In this document: positions 44,602-54,427 of the stretch, piece by piece
Position numbering within the stretch: the stretch's first letter is position 1
Layout of the letters: each line of letters opens with the position of its first letter
From: Phycisphaeraceae bacterium
GTDB taxonomy: Bacteria; Planctomycetota; Phycisphaerae; Phycisphaerales; UBA1924
Length of the DNA: 64,000 nt
Assembly (NCBI GenBank): GCA_019636695.1
Contig: JAHBXD010000001.1
Location: forward strand, 427,661 to 491,660
Reading direction: 5' to 3'
The notes under the pieces: model-generated
The model's database searches: none
What the model saw: the letters and a program-made list of their open reading frames with translations, nothing else
What the model was told of the DNA's origin: nothing
Translations under genes and position numbers: made by a program

Positions 44602-47493
44602 TTACTTCGCCTCTCCCCAGTCCTTGCTGATCGAAGCATCGGCCTTGAGGGGCACAGTCAGGGTCATCGCCTTTTCCATACGAAACACGACGGTTTGCCG
44701 CACCTGCTCGGCCACGGTCTCCGGGGCTTCAAAGACCAGTTCATCATGAATCTGCAGCAACATCCGCACACCGGGCACTTCGGGTGCACCTTGGCGCAGG
44801 TGGGCTGCGTGGGGACTGAGGCGGGCGTATAGGTCGACCATGGCGAGCTTAATGAGATCCGCCGCGGAACCCTGAACGACCGAGTTGATAGCTGTGCGCT
44901 CGGCAAGTGCACGGCGGGAGGGATTGGAAGAATCGATGTCTGGGATTGGGCGGCGGCGCTTCAGCATGGTTTCGACGTATCCGTGGCGGCGGGCCTGATC
45001 GATGCATTCTTCAAGAAACGTGGTTATGCCCGCGAAGCGTTTTTTATAACCGGTGATGATGTCGGCGGCCTCGCCGGTGGGGATGCGAAGCCTACGGGCG
45101 AGGCCGAACGGGGTTACCCCGTAGACGATGCCGAAATTGACCATCTTGGCGCCCGATCGTTGGGCCTTGGTAACGTCTTTGGGGTGTATGTTGTGGATCT
45201 GAGCCGCGACGGCGGTGTGAATGTCCTGATCTTCAAGGAAGGCCTGGGTCAGGCCTGGATCGCGCGACAGGTGGGCGAGGAGTCGCAGTTCAATCTGGGA
45301 ATAGTCGGCGGTGATGAGCATATTGCCGGGTTCGGCGACGAAAGCGCGACGGATATCCCGACCGATCTCGGTGCGAATAGGAATGTTCTGGAGATTGGGA
45401 TCGCTGGAAGAAAGGCGGCCGGTGACCGCGACGGTCTGGTTGAAGCTCGCATGGATTCGCCCGGTCTCGGGAAGGATGGCGTCTTTGAGTGCCACAAGGT
45501 AGGTGTTGACGAGCTTGGTGAGCCGGCGATACTCGAGGATAAGGCGAGGCAGGGGGCTGTCGATGGTGTCATCTTCACCGAGTTTCTCGAGGACTTCAGC
45601 GTCGGTGCTCGGGCCTGTCTTATTGCGCTTAATCGGCTTGAGTCCGAGGCCGGGTGCATCGGCATCGGGTGAGTTGAATAAGACGCCCGCAAGTTGTTTC
45701 GGTGAGTCGGGGTCGAAGGATCGGCCGACATTCTGGATCGCGGCGGATTGGATCTCTCGCTTGAGTTCTTCGATGCGGTCGGCAAGGCGGACTTTCTGGC
45801 GGTCAAGCTCATCAGGATCGACCCGGATCCCGTTCCATTCGAGTTCGGCGAGCACGGCGACAAGCGGAGTTTCAAGTTTGGAAGCCAGTTCGTGCAGGCC
45901 CATAGCTCGAAGCTGGGGCTTCATCAATTCTGCGAGACGAAAGGTGATGTCAGCGTCTTCGGCGGCGTATGTGATGGCCTGTGCAAGAGGAACATCGTCG
46001 AACGTTCGCTGGGAATTTCCATGGCCGAGAAGATCGGAGATGGGAATGGTGGTGTAGTTGAGCAATGCCTTGGCGAGGGCGTCCATGGAGTGACTCGAAC
46101 GGCCGGAATCGATGAGGAAACTCGCGATCATCGTGTCGCAGGTTTCCGGATGCTCGAGGCCGCGAAGTTCAACGCCGGCGTTTCGAAGGACGAGCAGATC
46201 AAACTTGAGATTGTGGCCGATTTTGGGCCTTTCCGGATCTTCAAGTATCGGGCGAAGAGCATTCAGAATAGTGGTCTCGTCAAGGTGTGTCTCGGGCGAG
46301 GGAGAGCGAATCGGTATGTACACACCCGAACCGGGGGCAAGGGATAGACTGATGCCGCAGAGTTTAGCCTGACGGGGTGAGAGGCTGGTGGTTTCGGTGT
46401 CAATAGAGAAAATCGGCGATGCGGCGAGTCGGGCCGCAAGATCGGCCAGTTGGTCATGCGTGGTGACCGCGGTGTACCCCGCGGCGTGCGCTGCGTACGT
46501 GGTGGGGGCGGAAGACTGAGGAAGATGATCGAAAAGGCCGCCGCCAGGTATCAAGGCCGAGGTGGCGGGTGAAGCGGGCATAGGGATGGGATCCGGCCCG
46601 CCGTGACCGAGCAGGTTCTTCAAGTCTTCCTGATATCGATTGAAGCCCAGTTCGCGCAAAATCGGGCCGAGTCGTTCAAGATGAAGACGATCGGGCGAAG
46701 CCACGGCAAGGTCAAGTTCAACCGGAGCATCATGCCGCAGAGTGACCAGCTCGCGTGAGAGCGGCAAGGCATGCGCGGCACCCCTGATATTCTCACCGCG
46801 CTTGCCCTTGATGTTGTCGGCATCAGCAAGTAGGGCATCCAGCGAACCATATTGTGTGATCAGTTGCGCAGCGGTTTTGGGGCCGATTCCTGGAACACCG
46901 GGTACATTGTCGACGTTGTCGCCCATCAGGGCGAGCATGTCGATTACCTGAGCAGGCGTCAGGCCTGTTTCGGCTTTGAGCGCATCGGCGTCAAGAACCG
47001 TATCGGTGTGAATATCGAAGAGTTCGACATGCCCTGGGTCGAGCAGTTGCTTGAGGTCTTTATCTTTACTGATGATCCGAATGGTCCAGTCGGGGTGCGT
47101 ATTGCGGAGGCGCGAGACGATGGTCGCGATGACATCGTCGGCTTCGAAGCCCGCTGCACCGACAATGGGAACTCCGAGTTCGCGAAGGGTTGCGAGGCAG
47201 CGGTCGATCTGGACGGGAAGATCTTCTGGAATAGGTGGGCGGTTGGCTTTGTATTCGGGGTAGAGGGATGATCGAAACGTGCCGCGGTCGTCTGAGACGT
47301 CAATGGCTACGGCTACGGCGGCAGGGGCGCCGCCGATCTTGCCTTCGCCCCGGAGGAGCTTAAAGAGCATGCCGATGAACCCGAAGGTCATATTTGTTGG
47401 TTCTTTGGTGACTGGGCTGGTCAGCGGCGTGCGTATGGCGTGATAGGCGCGGAAAAACTGGGCATAGCCGTCGATGAGATAAAGGGTGGGCAC
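44602..47493 (-). CDS. polA: DNA polymerase I
   Basis: 963 residues with all three domains. The 5'-3' exonuclease/FEN domain is N-terminal (LYLIDGYAQFFRAYHAI, GFEADDVIATI, LMGDNVDNVPGVPGIG). The 3'-5' proofreading domain looks active: FSIDTETTSLS, HNLKFDLLVL and AAEDADITF keep the four acidic residues. The polymerase domain has ADYSQIELRLLAHLS and QIHDELVFEAP. It fills gaps in excision repair and removes Okazaki primers. It ends the minus-strand run sucA-sucB-polA, 73 bp after sucB. Confidence 0.97.
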   Translation of the reverse strand: MPTLYLIDGYAQFFRAYHAIRTPLTSPVTKEPTNMTFGFIGMLFKLLRGEGKIGGAPAAVAVAIDVSDDRGTFRSSLYPEYKANRPPIPEDLPVQIDRCLATLRELGVPIVGAAGFEADDVIATIVSRLRNTHPDWTIRIISKDKDLKQLLDPGHVELFDIHTDTVLDADALKAETGLTPAQVIDMLALMGDNVDNVPGVPGIGPKTAAQLITQYGSLDALLADADNIKGKRGENIRGAAHALPLSRELVTLRHDAPVELDLAVASPDRLHLERLGPILRELGFNRYQEDLKNLLGHGGPDPIPMPASPATSALIPGGGLFDHLPQSSAPTTYAAHAAGYTAVTTHDQLADLAARLAASPIFSIDTETTSLSPRQAKLCGISLSLAPGSGVYIPIRSPSPETHLDETTILNALRPILEDPERPKIGHNLKFDLLVLRNAGVELRGLEHPETCDTMIASFLIDSGRSSHSMDALAKALLNYTTIPISDLLGHGNSQRTFDDVPLAQAITYAAEDADITFRLAELMKPQLRAMGLHELASKLETPLVAVLAELEWNGIRVDPDELDRQKVRLADRIEELKREIQSAAIQNVGRSFDPDSPKQLAGVLFNSPDADAPGLGLKPIKRNKTGPSTDAEVLEKLGEDDTIDSPLPRLILEYRRLTKLVNTYLVALKDAILPETGRIHASFNQTVAVTGRLSSSDPNLQNIPIRTEIGRDIRRAFVAEPGNMLITADYSQIELRLLAHLSRDPGLTQAFLEDQDIHTAVAAQIHNIHPKDVTKAQRSGAKMVNFGIVYGVTPFGLARRLRIPTGEAADIITGYKKRFAGITTFLEECIDQARRHGYVETMLKRRRPIPDIDSSNPSRRALAERTAINSVVQGSAADLIKLAMVDLYARLSPHAAHLRQGAPEVPGVRMLLQIHDELVFEAPETVAEQVRQTVVFRMEKAMTLTVPLKADASISKDWGEAK

Positions 47494-47566
47494 ACCGACA
47501 GCATAGCCTGCGCCGGAGTATGATGCACAGAAAGCGGCATCGAGCGGGTCGAGCGTAGCCGTAGGA

Positions 47567-48877
47567 TCAGAGATCGATCAGCATACGAGCCGGATCTTCA
47601 AGGCACTGCTTGATGTGTACAAGGAAACTGACAGCCCCGGCCCCATCGACAAGGCGATGGTCGTAACTCAGGGCGAGGTACATCATGGGACGCAGGGCAA
47701 TCTCGCCAGGCTTATCCGGGTGCTCGACCGGGCGGTTCTTGATCGCATGCATGCCGAGAATGCCGGATTGCGGCGGGTTGAGAATCGGTGTGCTCATCAA
47801 CGAGCCGAAGACGCCGCCGTTGGTGATGGTGAAGGTGCCCCCGGTGATTTCGTCAAGACCGAGCTTGCCGGCTTTGGCCCTTTCGGCGAAGTCTTTAATT
47901 GCCTTTTCGATCTCGGCGAAGCCGAGCTTCTCGGCATTCCGCAGCACGGGAACGACCAGACCCTTGGGCGTGCTGACGGCGATGGAGACATCGCAATAGT
48001 CGTGCATCTCCACGGCGGGCCGGCCCTCTTCATCGGTGACGATGTACGCGTTGACAGCGGGGTAGGCCTTGAGGGCGCTGCACGCGGCCTTGACAAAGAA
48101 CGACATGAAGCCGAGACCGATGCCGTGTTTCTTTTCGAACTTGTCTTTGTACTTCGCTCGCATGGCCATCACGGCGGTCATGTCCACCTCGTTAAACGTG
48201 GTGAGCATGGCGGCGGTGTGCTGGGCCTCGACGAGGCGCTGGGCGATTCGCTGGCGCAACGGTGACATCCGTTCGCGAATCGCCGATCGCGAGGCCGAGG
48301 CAGGCGTCGCGGCAGGAGTAACATCGGGACCATCTTTGTGCGATTGGATGTAGGCGATCACATCCTGCTCGCGAATACGCTGCCCGGCCCCAGTGCCGAC
48401 GACGCGCTTGAGGTCAACACCGAACTCCTGGGCGATTTTTTCGGCGAGGGGGGTGGCCCGGTGCTCGCCGTTCACGTGGGCATCGCCCGCTGCTGAGCCG
48501 GGTCGGGGCATGGTCGCAGCGCGAGCGCCGGAAGGGGTTGCCGTCGAAGTGGTGGAAGATGACTCGGCCCTCACCGCGGCTTCGGCGGGGGCTGAGGACG
48601 ACTGTGACATCGCGGCGGCAGGTGCTTCGGTCGAAGGCTTGGCGGTCTCATCCACGGATGCGACGGTTTGCCCGATTTTGACCGTATCACCCGGCTTGAC
48701 AGTAAACTGCACAGTGCCCGCGACGGGTGAGCGAATCTCCATATTGACCTTGTCGGTCTCAATTTCGAGCACGACGTCATCAGCCTTGACATAGGTTCCC
48801 GGCTTGACAGTCAGCGAGCCGATCGTCGCTTCGGTAACGCTCTCGCCGACGTTGGGAATGGTGATAGGCGTGGCCAT
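47567..48877 (-). CDS. sucB: 2-oxoglutarate dehydrogenase E2 (dihydrolipoyl succinyltransferase)
   Basis: 436 residues. One lipoyl domain (about 1-75, with the lipoylated Lys in ETDKVNME), a Pro/Ala/Ser-rich linker, an E1/E3-binding domain ([27 protein letters not shown]) and the catalytic acyltransferase domain ending in [16 protein letters not shown] with the active His. It forms the core of the complex that makes succinyl-CoA in the TCA cycle. Position 30 bp after sucA on the same strand confirms the assignment over pyruvate dehydrogenase E2. Confidence 0.95.
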   Translation of the reverse strand: MATPITIPNVGESVTEATIGSLTVKPGTYVKADDVVLEIETDKVNMEIRSPVAGTVQFTVKPGDTVKIGQTVASVDETAKPSTEAPAAAMSQSSSAPAEAAVRAESSSTTSTATPSGARAATMPRPGSAAGDAHVNGEHRATPLAEKIAQEFGVDLKRVVGTGAGQRIREQDVIAYIQSHKDGPDVTPAATPASASRSAIRERMSPLRQRIAQRLVEAQHTAAMLTTFNEVDMTAVMAMRAKYKDKFEKKHGIGLGFMSFFVKAACSALKAYPAVNAYIVTDEEGRPAVEMHDYCDVSIAVSTPKGLVVPVLRNAEKLGFAEIEKAIKDFAERAKAGKLGLDEITGGTFTITNGGVFGSLMSTPILNPPQSGILGMHAIKNRPVEHPDKPGEIALRPMMYLALSYDHRLVDGAGAVSFLVHIKQCLEDPARMLIDL

Positions 48878-48907
48878 GCGTACAAGACTCCGGTGGATCG
48901 GGGCGCT

Positions 48908-51799
48908 TCAGGCGGCGGGAACGGGCTTGGAATCGGCGGGTCGAGCCTGATTTGCTGCCGGTGAAGCCCCGGTCTTGGGGCCGATGGCATGCGTCAGAAT
49001 CGATTCTTGCTGGTTGCGATCGAGTTTCTTGCTGCCGCTCGAAGGGGTGGCACTGGTCGGCCTGCCGATGTAACGGATTTCGAGAATTTTGAGTTCCTCG
49101 CGGAGACGATCGCTGATAAACGCGAAAGCCCCCATGTTGCGAGGTTCTTCCTGCGCCCAGACCACTTCGGCCGAAGCAGGATAGCGGTCGAGGATTTCGC
49201 GGAGCATGGGGGTGTCGAGCGGATAGAGCTGCTCGATGCGGATGATGGCGACATCCTCGCGGCCGATTTCATCTCGGCGTGCGGCAAGTTCGTGATACAG
49301 CTTCCCAGTGCAGAGCACGATTCGCTTGACACCCTTGACCGGCTGGTTGCCGGGGTGGGCCGGGTCGTCAATGACATCGAGGAATCGCCCTTGAACGCAT
49401 TCGTCAAGAGTGCTGGTTGTGACGCGCAACATGCTCTTCGGAGTCATCACGATGAGCGGCTTGCGGAAACCCCGCTTCAACTGACGACGAAGCATGTGAA
49501 ATGTCTGCGCGGCGGTGCTGGGATACACAACCTGGATATTGTCATCGCCGCAGAGCTGCAGGAATCGTTCGAGGCGAGCAGAACTGTGTTCAGGACCGGC
49601 GCCTTCGTATCCGTGCGGCAGGAGCAGCACAAGGCCGTTCCAGCGTTCCCACTTGATTTCGGCGGAGGCGATGAACTGATCGATCGTGATCTGGGCGCCG
49701 TTGTTGAAGTCGCCGAACTGGGCCTCCCAGAGCACAAGCATGCCGGGATCGGCCAGGGCATAGCCGTATTCGAACCCGAGCACGGCATACTCGCTGAGCG
49801 GGCTGTCGTGAACGCAGAACTGCGCCTGCGCGGTTGTGTCGTGGTTGTTCCCGGCTTCAAGGTTGTCAATCGGCACGCGGTTGGGGCGGATGTTGTCAAG
49901 CGGTACGTACATTTCGCGCGTAGTCGAATCAAAGAGCGCGGCATGGCGCTGGCTGAAGGTTCCGCGGCGGCTGTCCTGACCGCTCAGGCGGACGGGGTGA
50001 CCTTCGAGCAAAAGCGTGCCGAAGGCCAGAAGTTCGGCGTCGGCATGGCAGAGTTTGCCGGTTCGGGGCAGGTTGCGGCGTTCGTCGAGCAGGCGAACGA
50101 GCTTAGGGTTGACGTTGAACCCCTCGGGCACACGGCCGAGCGACTGGCAGACTTCTTCGATCAATTCACGTGATACCGCCGTATCGACCGGCGTATGGGC
50201 ATAGGCCTGGCCCATGCCGATCCACCGGAAACTGCCCGGATCGATCGTGGGATCGACAGGGTTGGTCTTGGCGTGACGCTGCGCGGCGTCGAGAGCGTCA
50301 TCGAGGCGTGTTTTGATCGCCTGAACGTCCTGCTCGGTGATCACACCCTCAGCCAGAAGGCGACCGGCGTACGTGTCGAGCACGCTCGGTTGGCCTTTGA
50401 TCAACGCGGCGAGAATCGGCTGCGTGAAGCTCGCTTCGTCCTGTTCATTGTGGCCGTAACGACGATAGCACCACATGTCGATGAAAATGTCTTTCCCGAA
50501 TCGTTGGCGATACTCTGCCGCGAAGTGCGCGCAGGCGATGGTCGCTTCGGGGTCTTCGCCGTTGACGTGCAGCACCGGGGCTTCAAATGCCTTGGCGATG
50601 TCCGTGCAATAACGAGTCGAACGGGCATCATCCGGCGACGTGGTAAACCCGATCAGGTTGTTGACCACGACATGCACGGTGCCGCCCACGGCATATCCCT
50701 TGAGCTGGCTGAGGTTCAACGTCTCGGCAACGACCCCCTGCCCGGCCACCGCGGCGTCACCGTGAATGATCAGCGGCATGACGCGCTTGCGGCCGGTGTG
50801 CCCTTCTTGATCGGTATCGCCCTTGAGGCGCTGCTTCGCGCGGCATCGGCCGAGTACGACAGGATCGACCGCTTCAAGGTGGCTGGGGTTGCTCGCCATC
50901 ACGAGGCGGACGGTTCGCCCGCTGGGCAGCAGGCGCGTGCCGGAATACCCACGGTGATATTTGACATCGCCGCCGCCGTTGGCGAACGCCGGTTCATAAC
51001 TGTCTTCAAACTCCGTGAAAATCTGTTCGTAAGTCTTCCCCATCACGTTGTTCAGCACGTTCAATCGCCCGCGATGGGCCATGGCAAGCACAAGTTCCTC
51101 CACGCCCAGCGAGGCCGCCTGTTCGAGCAGGCGGTCAAGAAGCGGGATCAGGCCTTCGCTGCCCTCCAGGCTGAATCGCTTGTCCCCGGGATAACGCCGA
51201 CCGAGGAAGTTTTCAAAGCTCTCGGCCCTGACAAGCTGCTCAAGCAGGTGCGCTTTTTCCGCGCGAGTCAGCGGTGCGCGGTCAACGCCGCGCTCGAAGC
51301 GGTCGAGCAGCCAGTTGCGTTCTTCGGCATTGGAGATGTGCATCACCTCCACGCCGATCGTACCGCAATACCGGTCTTCGAGGTGGGCAATCAGTTCACG
51401 TAACGTCACACGCCCGCCAAGCCCGACACTCTCGGCATCGACCTCCCGCCCGAGATCGTTCTCGCCGAGTCCGTGATACTCCAACGTCAACAGGTCTGGC
51501 CGCGGACGATCGCGGCCGAACGGATCGAGCTTGGCCGCGATGTGTCCGACGGTGCGGTAGGCCTCGATCAGGTCGCCCACCTTGGCCTGAAACGGCGAGG
51601 CCTCGCCGACTGGCCCGGCGGCAGCGCCCCCCGGGGCACTCGCTCCGAGATCGAACCCCTGAAAGAATGCGCGCAGGTCTGCGGGCAGCGCATCAGGGTT
51701 GATACGGAAGAGGCGGTATTGCTCGTCCAGAAACTCGGGATTCCATCCGTTGACGGACGACCCTACGGCTCGCGGGGCGGAAGTCATCGCGTTCCTCAC
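48908..51799 (-). CDS. sucA: 2-oxoglutarate dehydrogenase E1
   Basis: 963 residues, the usual length for SucA. It begins with the E2-binding peptide region (NPEFLDEQYRLFRINPDALP), and contains EGSEGLIPLLDRLLEQA, VLAMAHRGRLNVLNNVMGK, the thiamine-diphosphate site (GDAAVAGQGVV through NNLIGFTT) and, near the C-terminus, VVWAQEEPRNMGAFAF. It decarboxylates 2-oxoglutarate and passes succinyl to the lipoyl arm of SucB. The gene opens the sucA-sucB-polA run. Confidence 0.96.
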   Translation of the reverse strand: MRNAMTSAPRAVGSSVNGWNPEFLDEQYRLFRINPDALPADLRAFFQGFDLGASAPGGAAAGPVGEASPFQAKVGDLIEAYRTVGHIAAKLDPFGRDRPRPDLLTLEYHGLGENDLGREVDAESVGLGGRVTLRELIAHLEDRYCGTIGVEVMHISNAEERNWLLDRFERGVDRAPLTRAEKAHLLEQLVRAESFENFLGRRYPGDKRFSLEGSEGLIPLLDRLLEQAASLGVEELVLAMAHRGRLNVLNNVMGKTYEQIFTEFEDSYEPAFANGGGDVKYHRGYSGTRLLPSGRTVRLVMASNPSHLEAVDPVVLGRCRAKQRLKGDTDQEGHTGRKRVMPLIIHGDAAVAGQGVVAETLNLSQLKGYAVGGTVHVVVNNLIGFTTSPDDARSTRYCTDIAKAFEAPVLHVNGEDPEATIACAHFAAEYRQRFGKDIFIDMWCYRRYGHNEQDEASFTQPILAALIKGQPSVLDTYAGRLLAEGVITEQDVQAIKTRLDDALDAAQRHAKTNPVDPTIDPGSFRWIGMGQAYAHTPVDTAVSRELIEEVCQSLGRVPEGFNVNPKLVRLLDERRNLPRTGKLCHADAELLAFGTLLLEGHPVRLSGQDSRRGTFSQRHAALFDSTTREMYVPLDNIRPNRVPIDNLEAGNNHDTTAQAQFCVHDSPLSEYAVLGFEYGYALADPGMLVLWEAQFGDFNNGAQITIDQFIASAEIKWERWNGLVLLLPHGYEGAGPEHSSARLERFLQLCGDDNIQVVYPSTAAQTFHMLRRQLKRGFRKPLIVMTPKSMLRVTTSTLDECVQGRFLDVIDDPAHPGNQPVKGVKRIVLCTGKLYHELAARRDEIGREDVAIIRIEQLYPLDTPMLREILDRYPASAEVVWAQEEPRNMGAFAFISDRLREELKILEIRYIGRPTSATPSSGSKKLDRNQQESILTHAIGPKTGASPAANQARPADSKPVPAA

Positions 51800-51872
51800 C
51801 GGCCCCGCGTGATTCCGGGCGGGGCACGTACGGCGGCATTCAAGCCGGTTACCACACTGTAGGCGGAACTAT

Positions 51873-51887
51873 CGGCCCTTCGGGCCG
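51873..51887. promoter_or_regulatory. Hairpin in the sucA upstream region
   Basis: CGGCCC/GGGCCG with a TTC loop, in the region between divergent sucA and exbD. A second inverted repeat, GCCCCGC/GCGGGGC, is at 51802-51808/51819-51825, directly before the sucA start. Either could sit in the sucA leader; no regulator site is recognised. Confidence 0.3.
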
Positions 51888-52028
51888 CGCAATCCTCTGA
51901 GATCGCCGGTTTTAGCCTGCCGACTCCAGTCTGAGACAGACCTTGGTCCTCCCCATTATTCGTGTGCCCTCCCCGGGTTTTCCTGTGTTCGCCCGCGGCC
52001 CTTCGGCTCGGCGCGTACCCTCCCGGCC

Positions 52029-52508
52029 ATGCTCCGGATTCGCCGGACCAGCCCCGAACCCCGAATCGAGATGACCCCGCTCATCGACGTGGTCTTCCTG
52101 CTGCTCACGTTCTTTGTCTTCAGTCTTGCAATCATGGTTCGAGCGGACGTTCTTGGTATCCGCCTTCCTGCACTCGACGCTGCACGCCCTCCGACCGACC
52201 ATCAGGCCGTCGTCATCGCGGTCGAAGCCGACGGCCGGGTGACAGTCGACGGCGAGCCGGTCGGTCTCGAAGGGTTGGCCGGCCACCTCAGGGCGATCCG
52301 CGACGAGCGTCCGACCGTGACGTTTTTTGTCGCCGCAGATGAAACCGGCACCAGCGGAGACCTCCTCCGGGTGATTGATCTGCTGGCCCACGCTGGGTTA
52401 GGAGAGTTCAGCATGCTTTCTCGTCCGAGGCGACCTTCCACGGGGGCCTCCGAACGTGAACTCGATGCCGACCAGCCCCGACCGCCTGAGGGTCAAGGAC
52501 GGCCTTGA
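52029..52508 (+). CDS. ExbD/TolR-family membrane protein
   Basis: 159 residues. The N-terminal pattern IEMTPLIDVVFLLLTFFVFS contains the conserved membrane Asp that carries protons in ExbD/TolR, followed by a periplasmic domain and a Pro-rich tail. Partners are ExbB/TolQ and a TonB or TolA, but no such gene is adjacent: the neighbours are divergent sucA and convergent panC. It may complement an ExbB encoded elsewhere. The C-terminal PRRPSTGASERELD extension is unusual. Confidence 0.82.
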   Translation: MLRIRRTSPEPRIEMTPLIDVVFLLLTFFVFSLAIMVRADVLGIRLPALDAARPPTDHQAVVIAVEADGRVTVDGEPVGLEGLAGHLRAIRDERPTVTFFVAADETGTSGDLLRVIDLLAHAGLGEFSMLSRPRRPSTGASERELDADQPRPPEGQGRP

Positions 52509-52526
52509 AGCCTTGGAATCACTGGA

Positions 52527-53360
52527 TCAGTCAAGCGGCCACGGCATGTTGTCAATAAGACGCACCGTGCCGATTCGTGCTGCGACCAACGTCCGACATG
52601 GGCGCCCGCCGAGGATCGTGCTTTCAAGTGTGCCTGCGTCTCGAACAACCGCATACTCGACGTGAAGCTCGGGCCGGTCCAGTCGAGTACGCAGAACCTG
52701 CTCGGCTTGTTCGGGGGTTTCGCATCCGCCGCAGGCAATCATCGCCTCGGAAATCGCGACCGCCACGGTTCGCTCTTCCGGTTTCAGAAATCGATTCCGA
52801 CTGCTCATCGCCAGGCCGTCGGGTTCGCGCACCGTCCTGCCCGGGTGGATTTCTACCGGCAGGCCGAGTGATCGAGACATCGCGGTGATGACTTGGAGCT
52901 GCTGCCAGTCCTTTTCTCCAAATACCGCGGCGTGGGGTGCAATCAGCGAAAAGAGCCTGTTGACTACCTGGCAGACCCCCGCGAAGTGCCCTGGGCGGAA
53001 GGCATCTTCAAGACCGGGCGAGGTGGCCACACGCGGAAGGGGCGGCACGGGCGGCGGCGCCTCGGCCGGATAGATCGTTTCAACCGAAGGCTCGAAGATG
53101 GCGGAAGCCCCCGCCTCGCAGCAAACTTGGGCGTCAGCATCGAGGGTTCTTGGATATCGGGCGTAATCGGAGGGGTCATTGAACTGCGTGGGGTTGACAA
53201 ATATGGACACCACGCATCCTCCCGCCAGATGCCGCGCTCGGGCGAGTTCGACCCCTTGGCGAATAAGGGCAGCATGGCCGGCGTGCAGTGCACCCATCGT
53301 GGGGACAAGCACGCATGGACCGTGCAGCTGGATTTCCTGTGGTGAACCCGTCCGGAGCAT
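52527..53360 (-). CDS. panC: Pantothenate synthetase
   Basis: PanC joins pantoate and beta-alanine with ATP to make pantothenate, a coenzyme A precursor. The 277 residues have the nucleotide-binding VPTMGALHAGHAAL (HxGH), FVNPTQFNDPSDYARYPR, GHFAGVCQVVNRLF, FGEKDWQQLQVI and the KMSKS-like MSSRNRFL. The N-terminus is slightly short, but the frame is not better upstream. It is convergent with exbD. Confidence 0.95.
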   Translation of the reverse strand: MLRTGSPQEIQLHGPCVLVPTMGALHAGHAALIRQGVELARARHLAGGCVVSIFVNPTQFNDPSDYARYPRTLDADAQVCCEAGASAIFEPSVETIYPAEAPPPVPPLPRVATSPGLEDAFRPGHFAGVCQVVNRLFSLIAPHAAVFGEKDWQQLQVITAMSRSLGLPVEIHPGRTVREPDGLAMSSRNRFLKPEERTVAVAISEAMIACGGCETPEQAEQVLRTRLDRPELHVEYAVVRDAGTLESTILGGRPCRTLVAARIGTVRLIDNMPWPLD

Positions 53361-53412
53361 GACCTAAAGGTGCGCTCACAGCATGGTCGGGTCAAGCCCC
53401 GAGGATCACGGG

Positions 53413-53889
53413 TCACTTTTTCCAACAAGCGGCGAACCAGCGGAGCGAGGTGTCATCGCGAGGCACCGGCACGAGGTCAAGGTCGATTTTGTAGAGGCCA
53501 TCTGCGTCGTAGTCGCACGATACCACCACACCGGCCAGCGGCGTGGGCTTGGAGTCGATCAAGTGGACCGAGATCAGCATTTTTCGGCCGGTGTACACCA
53601 TTCGTCGGGAAAGCAGCACCAGGTGGCCACGACTGAGTTCCAGCGTTCGCGCGGTCCATGGTGCAGACGGCCGCATGCGTTCATCAATTTCGCCGAGATC
53701 GACTTCTGTACGAAAGGGATGGCCCTTGGGGCGTGGAACGCGGCTGAAAGTCTGGCTCGGCGCGACGGTTTGTGAAATTGTCGCGGCGGCAGGCGCTGGC
53801 GGTGTGTCGTCAAACTCCCAGAAGTCGTCATCCAGCTGCAGGTGGTGGTCGGACATGGCACGTCCCGCGAAGGTGGTTGGCGCGGTCAT
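53413..53889 (-). CDS. PilZ-like beta-barrel protein
   Basis: 158 residues. A disordered, acidic N-terminus (to about 60) precedes a compact beta-rich domain: FRTEVDLGEIDERM, TLELSRGHLVLLSRR, RKMLISVHLI, PLAGVVVSCDYDADGLYKIDLDLV. The LSRGHLVLLS segment resembles the D/NxSxxG element of PilZ, but the RxxxR c-di-GMP motif is not clear, so ligand binding is doubtful. The start ATG overlaps the stop of the preceding zinc-ribbon gene (ATGA at 53886-53889), fixing it and coupling the two. Confidence 0.6.
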   Translation of the reverse strand: MTAPTTFAGRAMSDHHLQLDDDFWEFDDTPPAPAAATISQTVAPSQTFSRVPRPKGHPFRTEVDLGEIDERMRPSAPWTARTLELSRGHLVLLSRRMVYTGRKMLISVHLIDSKPTPLAGVVVSCDYDADGLYKIDLDLVPVPRDDTSLRWFAACWKK

Positions 53890-54242
53890 GCCATCGGTCG
53901 GGGGGCGTGGGGCCTTGCGTCGGATCGGGGTTGCGCGGCTGTGCGAGGCCTGTGTCCGGCGTCGGAACCCGTACGTCCTCTCAATAGGGCGATCGGTCGG
54001 CATAAAAACCCCACAAGACGTCCGAAAACCCTTCGAAGAGGGCGCGGTTGATGCGTCTCATATTGGGGGTTGCTGATGAACTCGAGTTCGAAATACGAAC
54101 GCGGAGGCCGTGTATACAGGTCTTCGCCGCACGATCGGCAGACAAAGCATTCCTGCGTCTGCATCGTGCGATCGTGGAAGCCGCACCGAAGACAGCGGCG
54201 TTTGAGGAAGCGCGCATGCAATGCGCCCTTGGCACCCGGCAT
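53886..54242 (-). CDS. Zinc-ribbon protein
   Basis: 118 residues. A four-cysteine ribbon lies near the N-terminus: CLRCGFHDRTMQTQ followed by CFVCRSCGEDLYTRPP, CxxC pairs typical of zinc ribbons. A basic and Pro-rich tail follows. The function is unknown; nucleic-acid or protein binding is possible. The start is taken at the Met before PGAKGALHARFL; the frame is open further upstream, so it could be longer. The PilZ-like gene is coupled to its stop. Confidence 0.6.
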   Translation of the reverse strand: MPGAKGALHARFLKRRCLRCGFHDRTMQTQECFVCRSCGEDLYTRPPRSYFELEFISNPQYETHQPRPLRRVFGRLVGFLCRPIALLRGRTGSDAGHRPRTAAQPRSDARPHAPRPMA

Positions 54243-54427
54243 TTGGTCAGCATACAGGCTTCGGAGTGGTCGGTTCAAGGCTGATGACCGGGGTACTTGC
54301 CCGTAACTTGTTGAGATCAAGCCGGAGAAATCGGAAGTGGAGGAGCGGGCGTGGGGGGAATCAGGGAGCGAGGCGGGGTGTTCATGCGATAGGATCCTTG
54401 TAGAGGCGTGGGGCCGCGGAGGCAACG

